A stretch of DNA of 64,000 nucleotides from Candidatus Gastranaerophilales bacterium. Lineage in GTDB: Bacteria > Cyanobacteriota > Vampirovibrionia > Gastranaerophilales > Gastranaerophilaceae. A program made the position numbers and the translations under genes. Position 1 is the first letter of the stretch. Each line of letters begins with the position of its first letter. This document shows positions 49,806-59,519 of the stretch, piece by piece. Location: the NCBI GenBank assembly GCA_944325635.1, contig CALVBD010000001.1:682001-746000 (forward strand). Reading direction: 5' to 3'. The notes beneath the pieces were generated by a model. That model was given only the letters and a program-made list of their open reading frames with translations, was not told the origin of the DNA and did not search any database.

Positions 49806-52800
49806 TTATAAGTCTCCAAATGTAGTCGGTGTTTCAAAGAAGTTGATGTTCAGCAACTCTGAATCTATATCAGACAGAGTTCTTTTCGGAGCGGATTTTC
49901 TCAAATCATCCATATCTGTCATCAAGTCAACTTCGGCACCGTCTTTTTTCGCTACCGTAATATCAAGACCTATTGACTGTAATTCTCTTACAAGTACCTT
50001 GAAGGATTCAGGGATACCAGGTCTTGGAATATTATCACCTTTAACGATTGCTTCGTAAGCTCTGTTACGGCCGTTTACATCATCGGATTTGATTGTTAAC
50101 ATTTCCTGTAATGTATAAGCGGCACCGTAAGCTTCCAGAGCCCAAACTTCCATTTCACCGAATCTTTGTCCGCCGAACTGAGCTTTACCGCCTAAAGGCT
50201 GCTGTGTAACTAATGAGTAAGGACCTGTAGATCTTGCGTGAATTTTATCATCAACAAGGTGAACAAGTTTCAGAATATATGAAAGACCTACTGCAACAGG
50301 TTCATCAAATGGTTCACCTGTTCTTCCGTCAATCAATCTTACCTTACCGTCTTCGGTTACCCAATCGCATCCTGATTCTTTAATACCTTTAAGAAGTTCT
50401 TCTCTCGTTGCGATTTCGGATTTATTATCTCCGTATCTTTCATCAAAAGAAGGAGCTTCATAGTAGTTACCTGTCAGGTATGCGGCAAGCCCTAACAACA
50501 ATTCATAAGTTTGGCCTACGTTCATACGGGAAGGAACACCCAGAGGGTTCAATACGATATCAACCGGAGTTCCGTCAGGAAGGAACGGCATATCTTCTTT
50601 CGGTAATATTCTTGATACGATACCTTTGTTACCGTGACGTCCTGAGAGTTTATCACCGACTGAAACTTTACGTTTTTGAGCGATGTAAACTCTTATAACA
50701 GTATTTGCACCAGGAGGAAGTTCGTCACCTTTTTCTCTGTCAAATACCTTAACGTCAAGTACTCTGCCGCCTTCACCATGAGGAACTCTCAGAGAGTTAT
50801 CTTTAACATCTCTTGCTTTTTCTGCAAAGATTGCACGGAGAAGTTTTTCTTCCGGCGGATGTTCACTTTCGCCTTTCGGTGTAACTTTACCAACTAATAT
50901 ATCATCAGCGTAAACTCTTGCACCGATTCTGACAATACCACGTTCATCCAGGTGTCTCAAAGCATCCTCTGAAACATTCGGAATTTCACGGGTAATTTCT
51001 TCCGGTCCGAGTTTTGTCTGACGGGCATCTATTTCTAATTTTTCAATGTGAACTGATGTGAATATATCATCGTGAACGCATCTTTCTGAAAGTAAAATAG
51101 CATCTTCGAAGTTATATCCTTCCCAAGGCATATACGCTACTAAAACGTTTTTACCCAACGAAAGTTCACCGCAGTTTGTAGAAGCACCATCAGCGATTAC
51201 GTCGCCTGCTTCAACCTTGTCGCCTTCGTGAACAATAGGACGCTGGTTGATACAAGTATCCTGGTTACTTCTTAAATATTTAATTAACTGGTGAAGATGA
51301 GGTTTACCTTGCTGGTCTGTAATAATAATTTCTTCACCCGTAACTCTCGTTACAGTACCATCGACATCAGAAACAAGAACCATGCCTGAATCTTTTGCCG
51401 CACGAGCTTCCAAGCCGGTACCGACAACAGGTCTTTGTGTAATCAAAAGCGGTACAGCCTGACGCTGCATGTTTGAACCCATCAATGCACGGTTTGCGTC
51501 ATCGTGTTCAATGAATGGAATAAGTGATGTTGCAACCGAGATTACCTGAATAGGTGATACACCGACGTAGTCAACTTTCTTTGAATCACCCATTGTGAAT
51601 TCTGAACGGTATCTGATTGGAACATATTCGTCTTTGAAAGTGTTATCAGGATTCAACTGAACGTCAGCAGGCGCAATACGTAAGTTTTCATCTTCATCTG
51701 CTGTCAGATAGTGAACTTCATCAGTAACTTTACCATCTTTTACAACAAAGAACGGAGTTTCTACAAAACCGTAATCGTTAACCTTAGCGTGAGTTGCAAG
51801 AGAACCTATCAAACCTGCGTTCGGCCCTTCCGGAGTTTCAATCGGACAAATACGTCCGTAGTGTGAAGGGTGGATGTCACGAACAGCAAACCCTGCACGT
51901 TCTCTCATCAAACCGCCAGGTCCTAATGCTGAAATACGTCTTTTGTGAGTTAATTCGGCGAGCGGGTTGGTCTGATCCATAAACTGTGATAACTGTGAAC
52001 TTCCGAAGAATTCTTTCAATGAAGCTACTAAAGGTTTAGTGTTTAACAAGTTCAACGGAGTTAAAGTTTCAGAATCCTGAAGTGTCATTCTTTCTTTAAC
52101 AATTCTTTCAATTCTTGAAAGACCAACTCTGAACTGGTTCTGCAGCAATTCGCCTACTGAACGGATTCTTCTGTTTCCGAGGTGGTCGATATCATCAACA
52201 GAGCCTTCATCATAAGTCAAATTGATTAAGTATTCGATTGATGCAACGATATCCTGAACAGTTAATGTTCTCTGGTTTTTCGGAATGTTCAGGTTTAATT
52301 TTTTATTTAATTTATAACGACCAACACGACCGATATCGTATTTCTTTTCATCAAAGAAACGTGCTTCCAAAATCTGGCGTCCGCCCTGAGGAGATGCAGG
52401 ATCGCCCGGTCTTAATTTTTTATAAACTTCGATTAAAGCATCGTCTGTAGTTTCTGCTGTGTCTTTATCAAGTGTTTTCTTTAAGAATTCAAAGTGTGTG
52501 AACAATGATTCCATTTCTGAAACAGTGATACCCATAGCTTTCAATAAAGTTGTAGCTAAGATTTTTCTGTTCTTGTCTATTTTAACGTAGATTAAATCGT
52601 TGGAATCTGTTTCGATTTTTAACCACGCACCGCGGTTAGGAATCATAGTTGCGTTGTATAAACGTTTTCCTGCAGGGGAAATTTCACGTTTGAAGTAAAC
52701 GCCAGGAGAACGAACGATTTGTGAAACGATTACACGTTCTGCACCGTTTACGATAAAAGTACCTTTATCGGTCATTGTCGGAATATCTCCGATATAAACT

Positions 52801-53123
52801 TCCTGTTCTTTAATTTCACCGCTGTCACGGTTTACCAATCTAATCATAACGCGTAATTGTTTTGCGTAAGTTGCGTCATGAATTCTTGCTTCTTCAACGG
52901 TATATTTTGCGTTGTCAAAAGTATAGTTAGGGAGGAAGTGTAATTCCAATCTTCCGGTATAGTCTTTAATAGGAGAGAATGAAAGCAATTCTTCTTTCAA
53001 ACCTTCTTTCAAGAACCACTCGAAAGATTTTTTTTGCACTTCAATAAGATCCGGTAAATCATCCAAACGAGTATGAGGAATACCCATTGGTGTTACTCTT
53101 TTAGCATATTTTGTCTTAGACAT
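49806..53123 (-). CDS. rpoB: RNA polymerase beta subunit
   Basis: About 1105 residues, in the range of compact bacterial beta subunits. The fork and rifampicin region ([20 protein letters not shown] and [18 protein letters not shown]), [35 protein letters not shown] and the C-terminal [20 protein letters not shown] are all present. [21 protein letters not shown] is the wild-type form of the rifampicin cluster at the residues I can compare by eye. ATG 53123 is chosen: GAGGTG lies 6 nt upstream, and TTG 53126 directly precedes it. No ribosomal protein genes precede it. Confidence 0.98.
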   Translation of the reverse strand: MSKTKYAKRVTPMGIPHTRLDDLPDLIEVQKKSFEWFLKEGLKEELLSFSPIKDYTGRLELHFLPNYTFDNAKYTVEEARIHDATYAKQLRVMIRLVNRDSGEIKEQEVYIGDIPTMTDKGTFIVNGAERVIVSQIVRSPGVYFKREISPAGKRLYNATMIPNRGAWLKIETDSNDLIYVKIDKNRKILATTLLKAMGITVSEMESLFTHFEFLKKTLDKDTAETTDDALIEVYKKLRPGDPASPQGGRQILEARFFDEKKYDIGRVGRYKLNKKLNLNIPKNQRTLTVQDIVASIEYLINLTYDEGSVDDIDHLGNRRIRSVGELLQNQFRVGLSRIERIVKERMTLQDSETLTPLNLLNTKPLVASLKEFFGSSQLSQFMDQTNPLAELTHKRRISALGPGGLMRERAGFAVRDIHPSHYGRICPIETPEGPNAGLIGSLATHAKVNDYGFVETPFFVVKDGKVTDEVHYLTADEDENLRIAPADVQLNPDNTFKDEYVPIRYRSEFTMGDSKKVDYVGVSPIQVISVATSLIPFIEHDDANRALMGSNMQRQAVPLLITQRPVVGTGLEARAAKDSGMVLVSDVDGTVTRVTGEEIIITDQQGKPHLHQLIKYLRSNQDTCINQRPIVHEGDKVEAGDVIADGASTNCGELSLGKNVLVAYMPWEGYNFEDAILLSERCVHDDIFTSVHIEKLEIDARQTKLGPEEITREIPNVSEDALRHLDERGIVRIGARVYADDILVGKVTPKGESEHPPEEKLLRAIFAEKARDVKDNSLRVPHGEGGRVLDVKVFDREKGDELPPGANTVIRVYIAQKRKVSVGDKLSGRHGNKGIVSRILPKEDMPFLPDGTPVDIVLNPLGVPSRMNVGQTYELLLGLAAYLTGNYYEAPSFDERYGDNKSEIATREELLKGIKESGCDWVTEDGKVRLIDGRTGEPFDEPVAVGLSYILKLVHLVDDKIHARSTGPYSLVTQQPLGGKAQFGGQRFGEMEVWALEAYGAAYTLQEMLTIKSDDVNGRNRAYEAIVKGDNIPRPGIPESFKVLVRELQSIGLDITVAKKDGAEVDLMTDMDDLRKSAPKRTLSDIDSELLNINFFETPTTFGDL

Positions 53124-53195
53124 CAATTCACCTCATAGATAATGGTGTACGTACTACATAAAAAATATTTTTTCTAACTTAAGGCTGTTAACCTT

Positions 53196-53303
53196 TTATC
53201 TGCCTCTATTGTTTCTTGCGGAAAGTTCAGGTCGCCCCCAGTTTCCGCCCAACCCGGCTGATAAATCTTTATATTTTATTCGGGCTTTTCTGCGTTTAGG
53301 CAT
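53196..53303 (-). CDS. Possible 35-residue basic peptide in the rpoB leader
   Basis: ATG 53303 to TAA 53196-53198, beginning MPKRRKARIKYKDLSAG and ending ELSARNNRGR: about a third Arg and Lys. GGGTGA lies 3-8 nt upstream of the ATG. It sits between the predicted rpoB promoter and the rpoB start. It could be a real small protein, a regulatory leader peptide or chance; I do not recognise it. Confidence 0.4.
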   Translation of the reverse strand: MPKRRKARIKYKDLSAGLGGNWGRPELSARNNRGR

Positions 53304-53337
53304 AGTTCACCCGACTTTAATTTAACCATGTTCTTAA

Positions 53338-53365
53338 ATCGTAATACATCAATATTCCTAGTCAA
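53338..53365 (-). promoter_or_regulatory. rpoB operon promoter
   Basis: On the minus strand TTGACT (53365-53360) and TACGAT (53343-53338) are 16 bp apart, giving a leader of about 205 nt before rpoB. Confidence 0.5.
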
Positions 53366-53580
53366 GAAATTTTCTACTTTAATTATACGAAATATTACGT
53401 TTTCTTAATAAATATTTTCAATTTACCTGAAACTATCAATATCACTGGGTTATAATGTCAAGCCTTACTTATTATATTCTCTATATATAATATGCCTCCA
53501 GTGCCTTTTATTATAAAACTTTCAGGGTTATTAGGCTAATTTTTGATTTTTAAACAAAATTATGATATTATTTAAAAAAA
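53366..53580. other. Intergenic, AT-rich, no feature recognised
   Basis: The outer part of the 466-bp gap between rpoB and the next gene. It is very AT-rich, with several TATAAT-like hexamers (for example near 53452 and 53487) but no gene, strong hairpin or repeat that I can defend. Confidence 0.5.
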
Positions 53581-53589
53581 AGGAGTGTT

Positions 53590-54189
53590 ATGAAAAAGTT
53601 TTTATTAATTTTAGGAATATTGTTTTTAGGTAATATATCTATGGCTCAGGATACCGTTTTGACAGGCGGGGTTGAATTCGACTGGGTTAATATGAGCCAA
53701 ATTCAGCGCGATGAAACTATCGGAACTTATCAGCAAATTCTGTTTGGTGAGAATAAAGAACAAAATTATAAACGAAAAGATTTTCGCTCTAAGTATGAAA
53801 CATATTTGAAAGACGAAAATTTCAGATATAATTATGTGCTTATGAAAAACAATGTAACAAAAACAAGCGATGCTGAACTTTGTGCTTTTTATCATAAAAA
53901 TTTGCTTTACATGTATGCTATTAAATACAATAATACTCCCGAACACGTTTATTATTACAATGGATTAGGAACTTTAAGATATGTTGATGAAATGTCTGAT
54001 AACTATCCTAATTATCCGTATTTTTCAAAACAGTATCGTTCAAACGGAAAACTCGCAGGGGCAATATATTTTGTATCAAAAGATTTGCAGTATGTGTATA
54101 AACCTAACGGAGATTTCAAAGGTGTATGGTACAGAGACAAAATGTTTGACTCTAAAGCTAATTTGATTCTTACCCGTACAAACTGGTAA
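53590..54189 (+). CDS. Hypothetical secreted protein
   Basis: 199 residues. A signal peptide (MKKFLLILGILFLGNISMA) precedes a soluble domain rich in Tyr and Asn. The C-terminal part has short strand repeats of the kind Y.NG.L..Y and YKPNGDFKGVWY (YYYNGLGTLRYVDE, YRSNGKLAGAIYF), reminiscent of MORN/YwqK-type beta repeats. AAGGAG is upstream. The next gene follows after 10 bp, so they may form a pair. Function unknown. Confidence 0.65.
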   Translation: MKKFLLILGILFLGNISMAQDTVLTGGVEFDWVNMSQIQRDETIGTYQQILFGENKEQNYKRKDFRSKYETYLKDENFRYNYVLMKNNVTKTSDAELCAFYHKNLLYMYAIKYNNTPEHVYYYNGLGTLRYVDEMSDNYPNYPYFSKQYRSNGKLAGAIYFVSKDLQYVYKPNGDFKGVWYRDKMFDSKANLILTRTNW

Positions 54190-54199
54190 ATGAGGTTTT

Positions 54200-54604
54200 A
54201 TGAAAATTAACAGGCTTCTCCCTGCAATACGCAGGTCATTTACAACCAAAAATATCGATAAAGACAATCTGAAATGGCTTTTATCAAATGTCCCCATAAG
54301 AAACGAAAATGATGAATTTATTGCAACAAGTTTTAAAACCTCAAAAGGGACTTTTACTGATTTACGTATTTTTAACAGAGGAATTAACATTAAAATCGGG
54401 AAGTCCGAACTGAATCTTGATACTAACGGGAAAATTACTTCTTATAAAAAGCCTTTTTTCAAGAGTTTGAACAAGCTTGTTGACAAAAGTGTTGAGCTTA
54501 TAAACTATATAAGCACCAATATGACAAACAAAGAACTTGTGCACACAAGAACCCTTAAATTAATGACATTTCCCAAAGATACACTCAAAAAATTAAAACT
54601 CTAA
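54200..54604 (+). CDS. Hypothetical basic protein
   Basis: 134 residues, lysine-rich, no membrane segment or signal peptide. The N-terminus MKINRLLPAIRRSFTTKNID has a Phe-Thr-Thr that loosely resembles the lineage F-T-S motif. Predicted strands (GTFTDLRIFNRGINIKIGKS) precede a helical tail. TGAGG lies upstream of the ATG. Its end overlaps the convergent bioC end by 4 bp. Not recognised. Confidence 0.6.
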   Translation: MKINRLLPAIRRSFTTKNIDKDNLKWLLSNVPIRNENDEFIATSFKTSKGTFTDLRIFNRGINIKIGKSELNLDTNGKITSYKKPFFKSLNKLVDKSVELINYISTNMTNKELVHTRTLKLMTFPKDTLKKLKL

Positions 54605-55335
54605 TCTTTTAATCGCGCAACGGCAATTATCGGGGAATAAGTAAGTGTTAAATCGGGAAATGACGCTTTATAATTATCACAGAAAATTTTAATGTCCTTT
54701 ATGCCTAAAGGTTTTGAACTGAGTGCGTTTACGCCGGTATTTTTCATGTGCACAAGCACCTCGAGCGGATTTTGGAAATGCATTGTATATTCAAAGTTTT
54801 CAAGGTATTTTATCTCAAAATTTTTATCAAGAATTTCCCTGATTTCGTCTATAGATTTATACTCAAGCGTCAACCCTGTTAGAACATTGATTTCTTTAAA
54901 ATTATCCGGCGAAAACGTAGTAAAAGCAATAATTCCGTCCTTATTCAGAAAGGTTTTAAAATAATCCAGAGATTTTTCAACATCATTAAACCACTGGAAC
55001 AAAGCATTTGAAATTATAAGATTAAACTTTCCGCTCACCTGTAATCTTAAAGCGCTTCCGCCAAGAAAAACGTAATCTTTCAAAATTTTATCAAGATACA
55101 ATTTTGATTTTTCTACGATATCATTTGCGTAATATTTCTCATAGCGGATTTTTTGTACAAGTTTTTTTGTAAGAAGACCTGAGCCGCACCCCAGCTCCAA
55201 AATTGAAGTATAATCACCTAAAGGCAATGCACTTATTAATTTGTCAGCCATTATTGCCTGTACAACAGCGTGCTGCTCATAAACATCTATGCTTTTTTTA
55301 AATTGTTTTTTTATTATTTTCGGATCTGTGCGCAT
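54601..55335 (-). CDS. bioC: Malonyl-[acyl-carrier protein] O-methyltransferase
   Basis: Methylates malonyl-ACP to start pimelate synthesis for biotin. 244 residues with SAM-binding motif SILELGCGSGLLTKKL, the BioC-like N-terminus KKSIDVYEQHAVVQAIMADK, and FNLIISNALFQWFND. The gene order bioF-bioG-bioC supports BioC over a generic methyltransferase. Its start overlaps the end of bioG by 22 bp. Confidence 0.9.
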   Translation of the reverse strand: MRTDPKIIKKQFKKSIDVYEQHAVVQAIMADKLISALPLGDYTSILELGCGSGLLTKKLVQKIRYEKYYANDIVEKSKLYLDKILKDYVFLGGSALRLQVSGKFNLIISNALFQWFNDVEKSLDYFKTFLNKDGIIAFTTFSPDNFKEINVLTGLTLEYKSIDEIREILDKNFEIKYLENFEYTMHFQNPLEVLVHMKNTGVNALSSKPLGIKDIKIFCDNYKASFPDLTLTYSPIIAVARLKD

Positions 55336-55982
55336 TTTAAAATATCATCCCATCCGTCAAAAGAATAAAACGGAAAATGTCCGCTGTCGAGCATTATGAC
55401 ATTTGCTCTGTCATTCCAACAATTAAGCTGATTTTTTGTCGGCACAATCTTATCAGCACTGCTGATTATAGCATACTCATAAAATTTTTCATAAGAAATC
55501 TCTGAATTTGATATATAATTTTTAAGAGCAATAAGTTCTTCGGCTTGTTCAGGAATTGTTCTGGAAACAGGATTTTCAGCATATTTTTCATAATCATCTT
55601 CACTGTTAAAAAGATTTTTTTGAAACTTTCCCTGAAGTCCCGTATCAACATGTTTCAAGGTTAAATCAAAACTTCTATGTGGAATACCAAGCTTATCATC
55701 AATAGGAAACGGAGTGCCGTTTATTGCAAATTTTAAATTAAAATCTGGAAGCTTATCTCTGAGAAGATATGCAATGTACACTCCCATTGACCAGCTTATA
55801 AGATAGTATTCGTCATATTTTGGAATTTCCAGAGGCAAAACATGTTTTTTATAGTCATAAAACATTAAAACATCGAAATCCGCACAGGCTAATCTTTTAA
55901 ACGGCTGTTCATCAAAACTCCAGCCGCAAAAGAAAACTATAAGCTTTCTGTTATTATTTTTGTTGAGCCAATAATACTGCAT
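55314..55982 (-). CDS. bioG: BioG-type pimeloyl-ACP methyl ester esterase (DUF452)
   Basis: Removes the methyl group from pimeloyl-ACP methyl ester, the job of BioH in E. coli. 222 residues of alpha/beta hydrolase DUF452 type: FFCGWSFDEQPFKRL, nucleophile elbow ISWSMGVYIA (Ser in SWSMG), the acid region AIISSADKIVPTKNQ, and the catalytic-His candidate DSGHFPFYSFD. It lies between bioF and bioC, which fixes the role well. The overlap with bioF is 46 bp, so the true start may be a little downstream. Confidence 0.9.
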   Translation of the reverse strand: MQYYWLNKNNNRKLIVFFCGWSFDEQPFKRLACADFDVLMFYDYKKHVLPLEIPKYDEYYLISWSMGVYIAYLLRDKLPDFNLKFAINGTPFPIDDKLGIPHRSFDLTLKHVDTGLQGKFQKNLFNSEDDYEKYAENPVSRTIPEQAEELIALKNYISNSEISYEKFYEYAIISSADKIVPTKNQLNCWNDRANVIMLDSGHFPFYSFDGWDDILKCAQIRK

Positions 55983-57079
55983 AATTTCTCCAAATCTTTT
56001 TCATCAATTTCAGTCGTTAGCGACAATCTCAAACGCGAAGTCCCCTGAGGCACGGTAGGAGGTCTGATAGGCAGAGTAAAGTATCCGTTTTGATATAGAA
56101 TATCGCAAAGTTCTACGGTTCGGGCATTATCACCGACTATAACCGGAACAATATGACTTTGACTTCCCATTTTTCTGCCAAGTTTAAGCATATTCATCCT
56201 TTTACCATAAGTCTCCTGCAGCTTATTTTCAATAATCCACTTTGAAAAAGCAATGCTTATTGGAGGAAGTGCTGTTGAAAAAATAAAAGAACGAGCAGAA
56301 TTTATAAGATAATCAATAAGAAGTTTTTTCCCTGTTGCAAAAGCCCCCATAGAACCTATAGCCTTACCGAAAGTACCGACAAGCAGATCAACTTCATTTA
56401 GCAACCCGAGTTCTTCACAGACGCCAAGCGCATTTCTGCCAAATACACCGAATGCATGAGCTTCATCCACTACAAAAATACAGTTATATTTATTCTTTAA
56501 CTCAATCAATTTTGACAGATCAGCAATATCGCCGTCCATAGAAAAAACACTCTCTGAAACAATCACACCCGTTTTAAAATTATTACGTTCGCGCTCTAAA
56601 AGCTTTTCCAGAGCCTCCATGTTATTATGCGGATACCTGAAAAATTTTGCCTCGGAAAGCCGCATCCCGTCAATTATACTTGCGTGATTAAGTTTATCTG
56701 AAAATATAACGTCACCTTTGCCTGCAAGAGAACTATTTATACCCACATTTGCATGGTACCCGCTGTTAAAAAGCAAAGTGCCCCCGCTATTAAATAAATT
56801 TGTAATAAGATTTTCTAATTCTCTATAAATTGGTAGTGTTCCTGTTAAAAGTCTTGCAGAAGCACTTCCGAATGAATACTTTGCTCCGGCTTCTGCTAAA
56901 AACTCTTCAGTTATTTTCTTATTATCCGCAAAACCCAGATAATTATTAGACGAAAGATTTAAAAGCTTATTTCCGTTAAGATAAATATATTTCTCGTCTT
57001 TAAAATCAAAATTTCTTACTGTCCTGAAATTATCACGCTCCTGTAGCTCACAAAGTGCGTTCTTATATTTTTCAAACAT
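55937..57079 (-). CDS. bioF: 8-amino-7-oxononanoate synthase
   Basis: A PLP enzyme condensing pimeloyl-ACP (or -CoA) with alanine. 380 residues: LNLSSNNYLGFADNKK, FNSGYHANVG, FVVDEAHAFGVFGRNALGV, and the PLP-lysine motif LVGTFGKAIGSMGAFATG. First gene of the bioF-bioG-bioC group. bioA, bioD and bioB are not in the window. Confidence 0.95.
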   Translation of the reverse strand: MFEKYKNALCELQERDNFRTVRNFDFKDEKYIYLNGNKLLNLSSNNYLGFADNKKITEEFLAEAGAKYSFGSASARLLTGTLPIYRELENLITNLFNSGGTLLFNSGYHANVGINSSLAGKGDVIFSDKLNHASIIDGMRLSEAKFFRYPHNNMEALEKLLERERNNFKTGVIVSESVFSMDGDIADLSKLIELKNKYNCIFVVDEAHAFGVFGRNALGVCEELGLLNEVDLLVGTFGKAIGSMGAFATGKKLLIDYLINSARSFIFSTALPPISIAFSKWIIENKLQETYGKRMNMLKLGRKMGSQSHIVPVIVGDNARTVELCDILYQNGYFTLPIRPPTVPQGTSRLRLSLTTEIDEKDLEKLCSIIGSTKIITESL

Positions 57080-57219
57080 AATATTAATGTATGATAAAAA
57101 AATGTTAAAGTCTACATTATAAACATGATGTTTTTTCTTTTAAATGGGAATAAAGTATATATAATACACAAAATATAGAAAATGTGTTATAATAAAAAAG
57201 AATACAGTTGGAGGATTTC

Positions 57220-57879
57220 TTGTTTTACAAAAAGGCGTTCACTCTTGCAGAAGTTTTAATCACACTGGGTATTATCGGGGTGGTAGCTTCATTAACTTTG
57301 CCTGATATAAAGCAAGGAGTTGATGCAAAAGCGAACATGGCAGCACTGCAAAAAACGTATTCCACATTACAGCAAGCCACAAATATGGCCATCTCTGAAC
57401 ACGAAAACCCTATCTACTGGGGAATGGAAGATAACTCCACGGAATCAATCAATAAGGTTTATTCATACTATAAACCATACTTCAAAATGATGAGAGAATG
57501 TCCAAATGAACCCGGTTGCTGGGCTTACCCTACCAGATATCTGAATAAAACCATATACTGGAACGCCCATAATACAAGCTGGTATCAATATGCATTCACT
57601 TTTACTGACGGTGTTAGTGTTCTTATAGATATTTATGATACAGGTAATATTCAGAATATGTTCGGGCTTGATATAAATTATCCAGCCGCTGTATTTTTTG
57701 TTGATGTAAATTCAGGGAAAAACCCTAACACTATAGGTAAAGATATTTTCTGTTTTGTAGTTACGGAACGAGGAATGGTTCCTGCCGGAATGAATCATGT
57801 AAGACAATGTAAATCTAACGGACAGGGAACTGACTGTACCGCAAAAATAATTCAGGACGGATGGACTATAAAATATTAA
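57220..57879 (+). CDS. Prepilin-like protein
   Basis: 220 residues. The start is taken as TTG 57220, which has GGAGG 5 nt upstream and gives a short leader, fYKKA before FTLAEVLITLGIIG; a TTG four codons earlier is possible. Position -1 is Ala. The C-terminal domain has FVDVNSGKNPNTIGKDIFCF and cysteine pairs (RECPNEPGC, RQCKSNGQGTDC). It shows the same core as the other prepilins here but differs in the middle, so it is a distant paralogue. It is convergent with lysS and shares its terminator. Confidence 0.85.
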   Translation: MFYKKAFTLAEVLITLGIIGVVASLTLPDIKQGVDAKANMAALQKTYSTLQQATNMAISEHENPIYWGMEDNSTESINKVYSYYKPYFKMMRECPNEPGCWAYPTRYLNKTIYWNAHNTSWYQYAFTFTDGVSVLIDIYDTGNIQNMFGLDINYPAAVFFVDVNSGKNPNTIGKDIFCFVVTERGMVPAGMNHVRQCKSNGQGTDCTAKIIQDGWTIKY

Positions 57880-57881
57880 TA

Positions 57882-57911
57882 AAAAAGACCGATTATACAA
57901 TCGGTCTTTTT
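57882..57911. terminator. Shared terminator of prepilin and lysS
   Basis: AAAAAGACCGATT (57882-57894) pairs perfectly with AATCGGTCTTTTT (57899-57911); A- and T-runs allow use in both directions. Confidence 0.92.
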
Positions 57912-57916
57912 AGTTA

Positions 57917-59416
57917 TTAGTTTTTCTTTTTCAATGTCGGGAATGCAATTACGTCTCTGATTGACGGAGAATTTGTCAGAAGCATAACAAGACGGTCAAT
58001 TCCGACACCCAAACCACCCATCGGAGGCGCTCCGTGTTCAAGTGCACAGATGTAATCCTCATCAATAGGCATTGCTTCTTCATCCCCGTTTGCTTTGGCT
58101 TGCATTTGAGCTTCAAATCTCATTCTCTGATCAATAGGATCCGTTAATTCCGAAAATGCATTTGCGATTTCCCAGCCGTTGACTCTGGTTTCAAAACGTT
58201 CTGTCAAACGCTCGTTATCTCTATGAACTTTTGCCAGAGGCGATATATCACGAGGATAATCAATAATGTGAACAGGCTGAATTAAATGAGGTTCAACTTT
58301 TTCCTCAAAAATCAAATCAATTACCTGACCCCAGTTATCGCAATCTTCCGGATTTATACCCATTGCTTTTGCCTTGGATTTAGCATCATCAAGCGTATAG
58401 CAGCTTGAAAAATCAACATTGGTGTATTCTTTAATAGCACCAAGCATTGTTTTTCTGTCCCAAGGCGGAGTAAGGTCAATTTCATTTTCTCCGTAGGTAA
58501 TTTTCATTGTACCAAGAACTTCCTGAGCCACAGTTGAAACAAGGTTTTCCGTCAATACCATCATTTCATTGTAATCAACATAAGCCTGATAAAGTTCCAT
58601 CATAGTGAATTCCGGATTGTGGCGGATATCAATGCCTTCATTTCTGAAACTTCTGTTGATTTCAAAAATCTTTTCGCTCAAGCCGCCGACCATAAGTCTT
58701 TTAAGGTAAAGCTCAGGCGCAATTCTCAGGAACATATCCATATCGAGAGTGTTATGATGTGTAATAAATGGTCTTGCATTTGCGCCGCCTGCCTGCGGGT
58801 GAAGCATAGGTGTTTCAACTTCCAAAAATCCCTGTTTTGTCAAATATTCTCTAATTTTTTGAATAATTAAACTTCTGGTTCTGAAAGTTTTTCTTACATC
58901 TTCATTAACAATCATATCTACATAACGCTGACGATAACGTGTTTCAACATCAGTCAGACCGTGGAATTTTTCCGGTAACGGCAGCAAAGATTTTGATAAT
59001 AATTTTAAAGAAGTTGATTTAATAGAAAGTTCACCACGAGGAGTTCTTCTAATTGTACCTGTAAAACCTACGATATCACCGATATCAATAAGTTTTAAAA
59101 TTTTCATTTGCTCTTCTGATAAATTTTCTTTATGCGAGAATATCTGGATTTTCCCGGAAGCGTCCATTAAATCAATAAACATACCGGTATTTCTAATTGC
59201 CATAACACGTCCGGCAACTGAATAAACATCTTCAGTTTCTTCACCTGCCGGAAGGTCTTTGTATTTTTCCTGCAAATCAGCAGCGTCTGCATTCTTTTCA
59301 AACACATACGGATAAGGATTCACGCCTTTATCTGCAAGATCTGCAAGTTTTTGTATTCTTGTCTGTCTTATCTGGTCTATAGCCGAATTCGACTCATGAA
59401 CTGTTTGTTGTGTCAT
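57917..59416 (-). CDS. lysS: Lysyl-tRNA synthetase (class II)
   Basis: 499 residues. An N-terminal OB-fold anticodon domain (VYSVAGRVMAIRNTGMFIDL) precedes a class II catalytic core: motif 1 near FLEVETPMLHPQAGGANARP, motif 2 FRNEGIDIRHNPEFTMME, and motif 3 GLGVGIDRLVMLLTNSPSIR. Full length. It is monocistronic as far as can be seen. Confidence 0.97.
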   Translation of the reverse strand: MTQQTVHESNSAIDQIRQTRIQKLADLADKGVNPYPYVFEKNADAADLQEKYKDLPAGEETEDVYSVAGRVMAIRNTGMFIDLMDASGKIQIFSHKENLSEEQMKILKLIDIGDIVGFTGTIRRTPRGELSIKSTSLKLLSKSLLPLPEKFHGLTDVETRYRQRYVDMIVNEDVRKTFRTRSLIIQKIREYLTKQGFLEVETPMLHPQAGGANARPFITHHNTLDMDMFLRIAPELYLKRLMVGGLSEKIFEINRSFRNEGIDIRHNPEFTMMELYQAYVDYNEMMVLTENLVSTVAQEVLGTMKITYGENEIDLTPPWDRKTMLGAIKEYTNVDFSSCYTLDDAKSKAKAMGINPEDCDNWGQVIDLIFEEKVEPHLIQPVHIIDYPRDISPLAKVHRDNERLTERFETRVNGWEIANAFSELTDPIDQRMRFEAQMQAKANGDEEAMPIDEDYICALEHGAPPMGGLGVGIDRLVMLLTNSPSIRDVIAFPTLKKKN

Positions 59417-59519
59417 AATTTATACTTCCTCATATTAAGTGTAACTCTTAATTAAATATTAACACAAAAACATAAATATGTTCTCAAAAGTTTCGCTCAC
59501 GTTCTTTTATCGAGATTTT

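Noticed and set aside
49806-53123. Rifampicin-resistance changes in rpoB
   Set aside because: The visible cluster [20 protein letters not shown] shows the usual sensitive-type residues as far as can be compared by eye.
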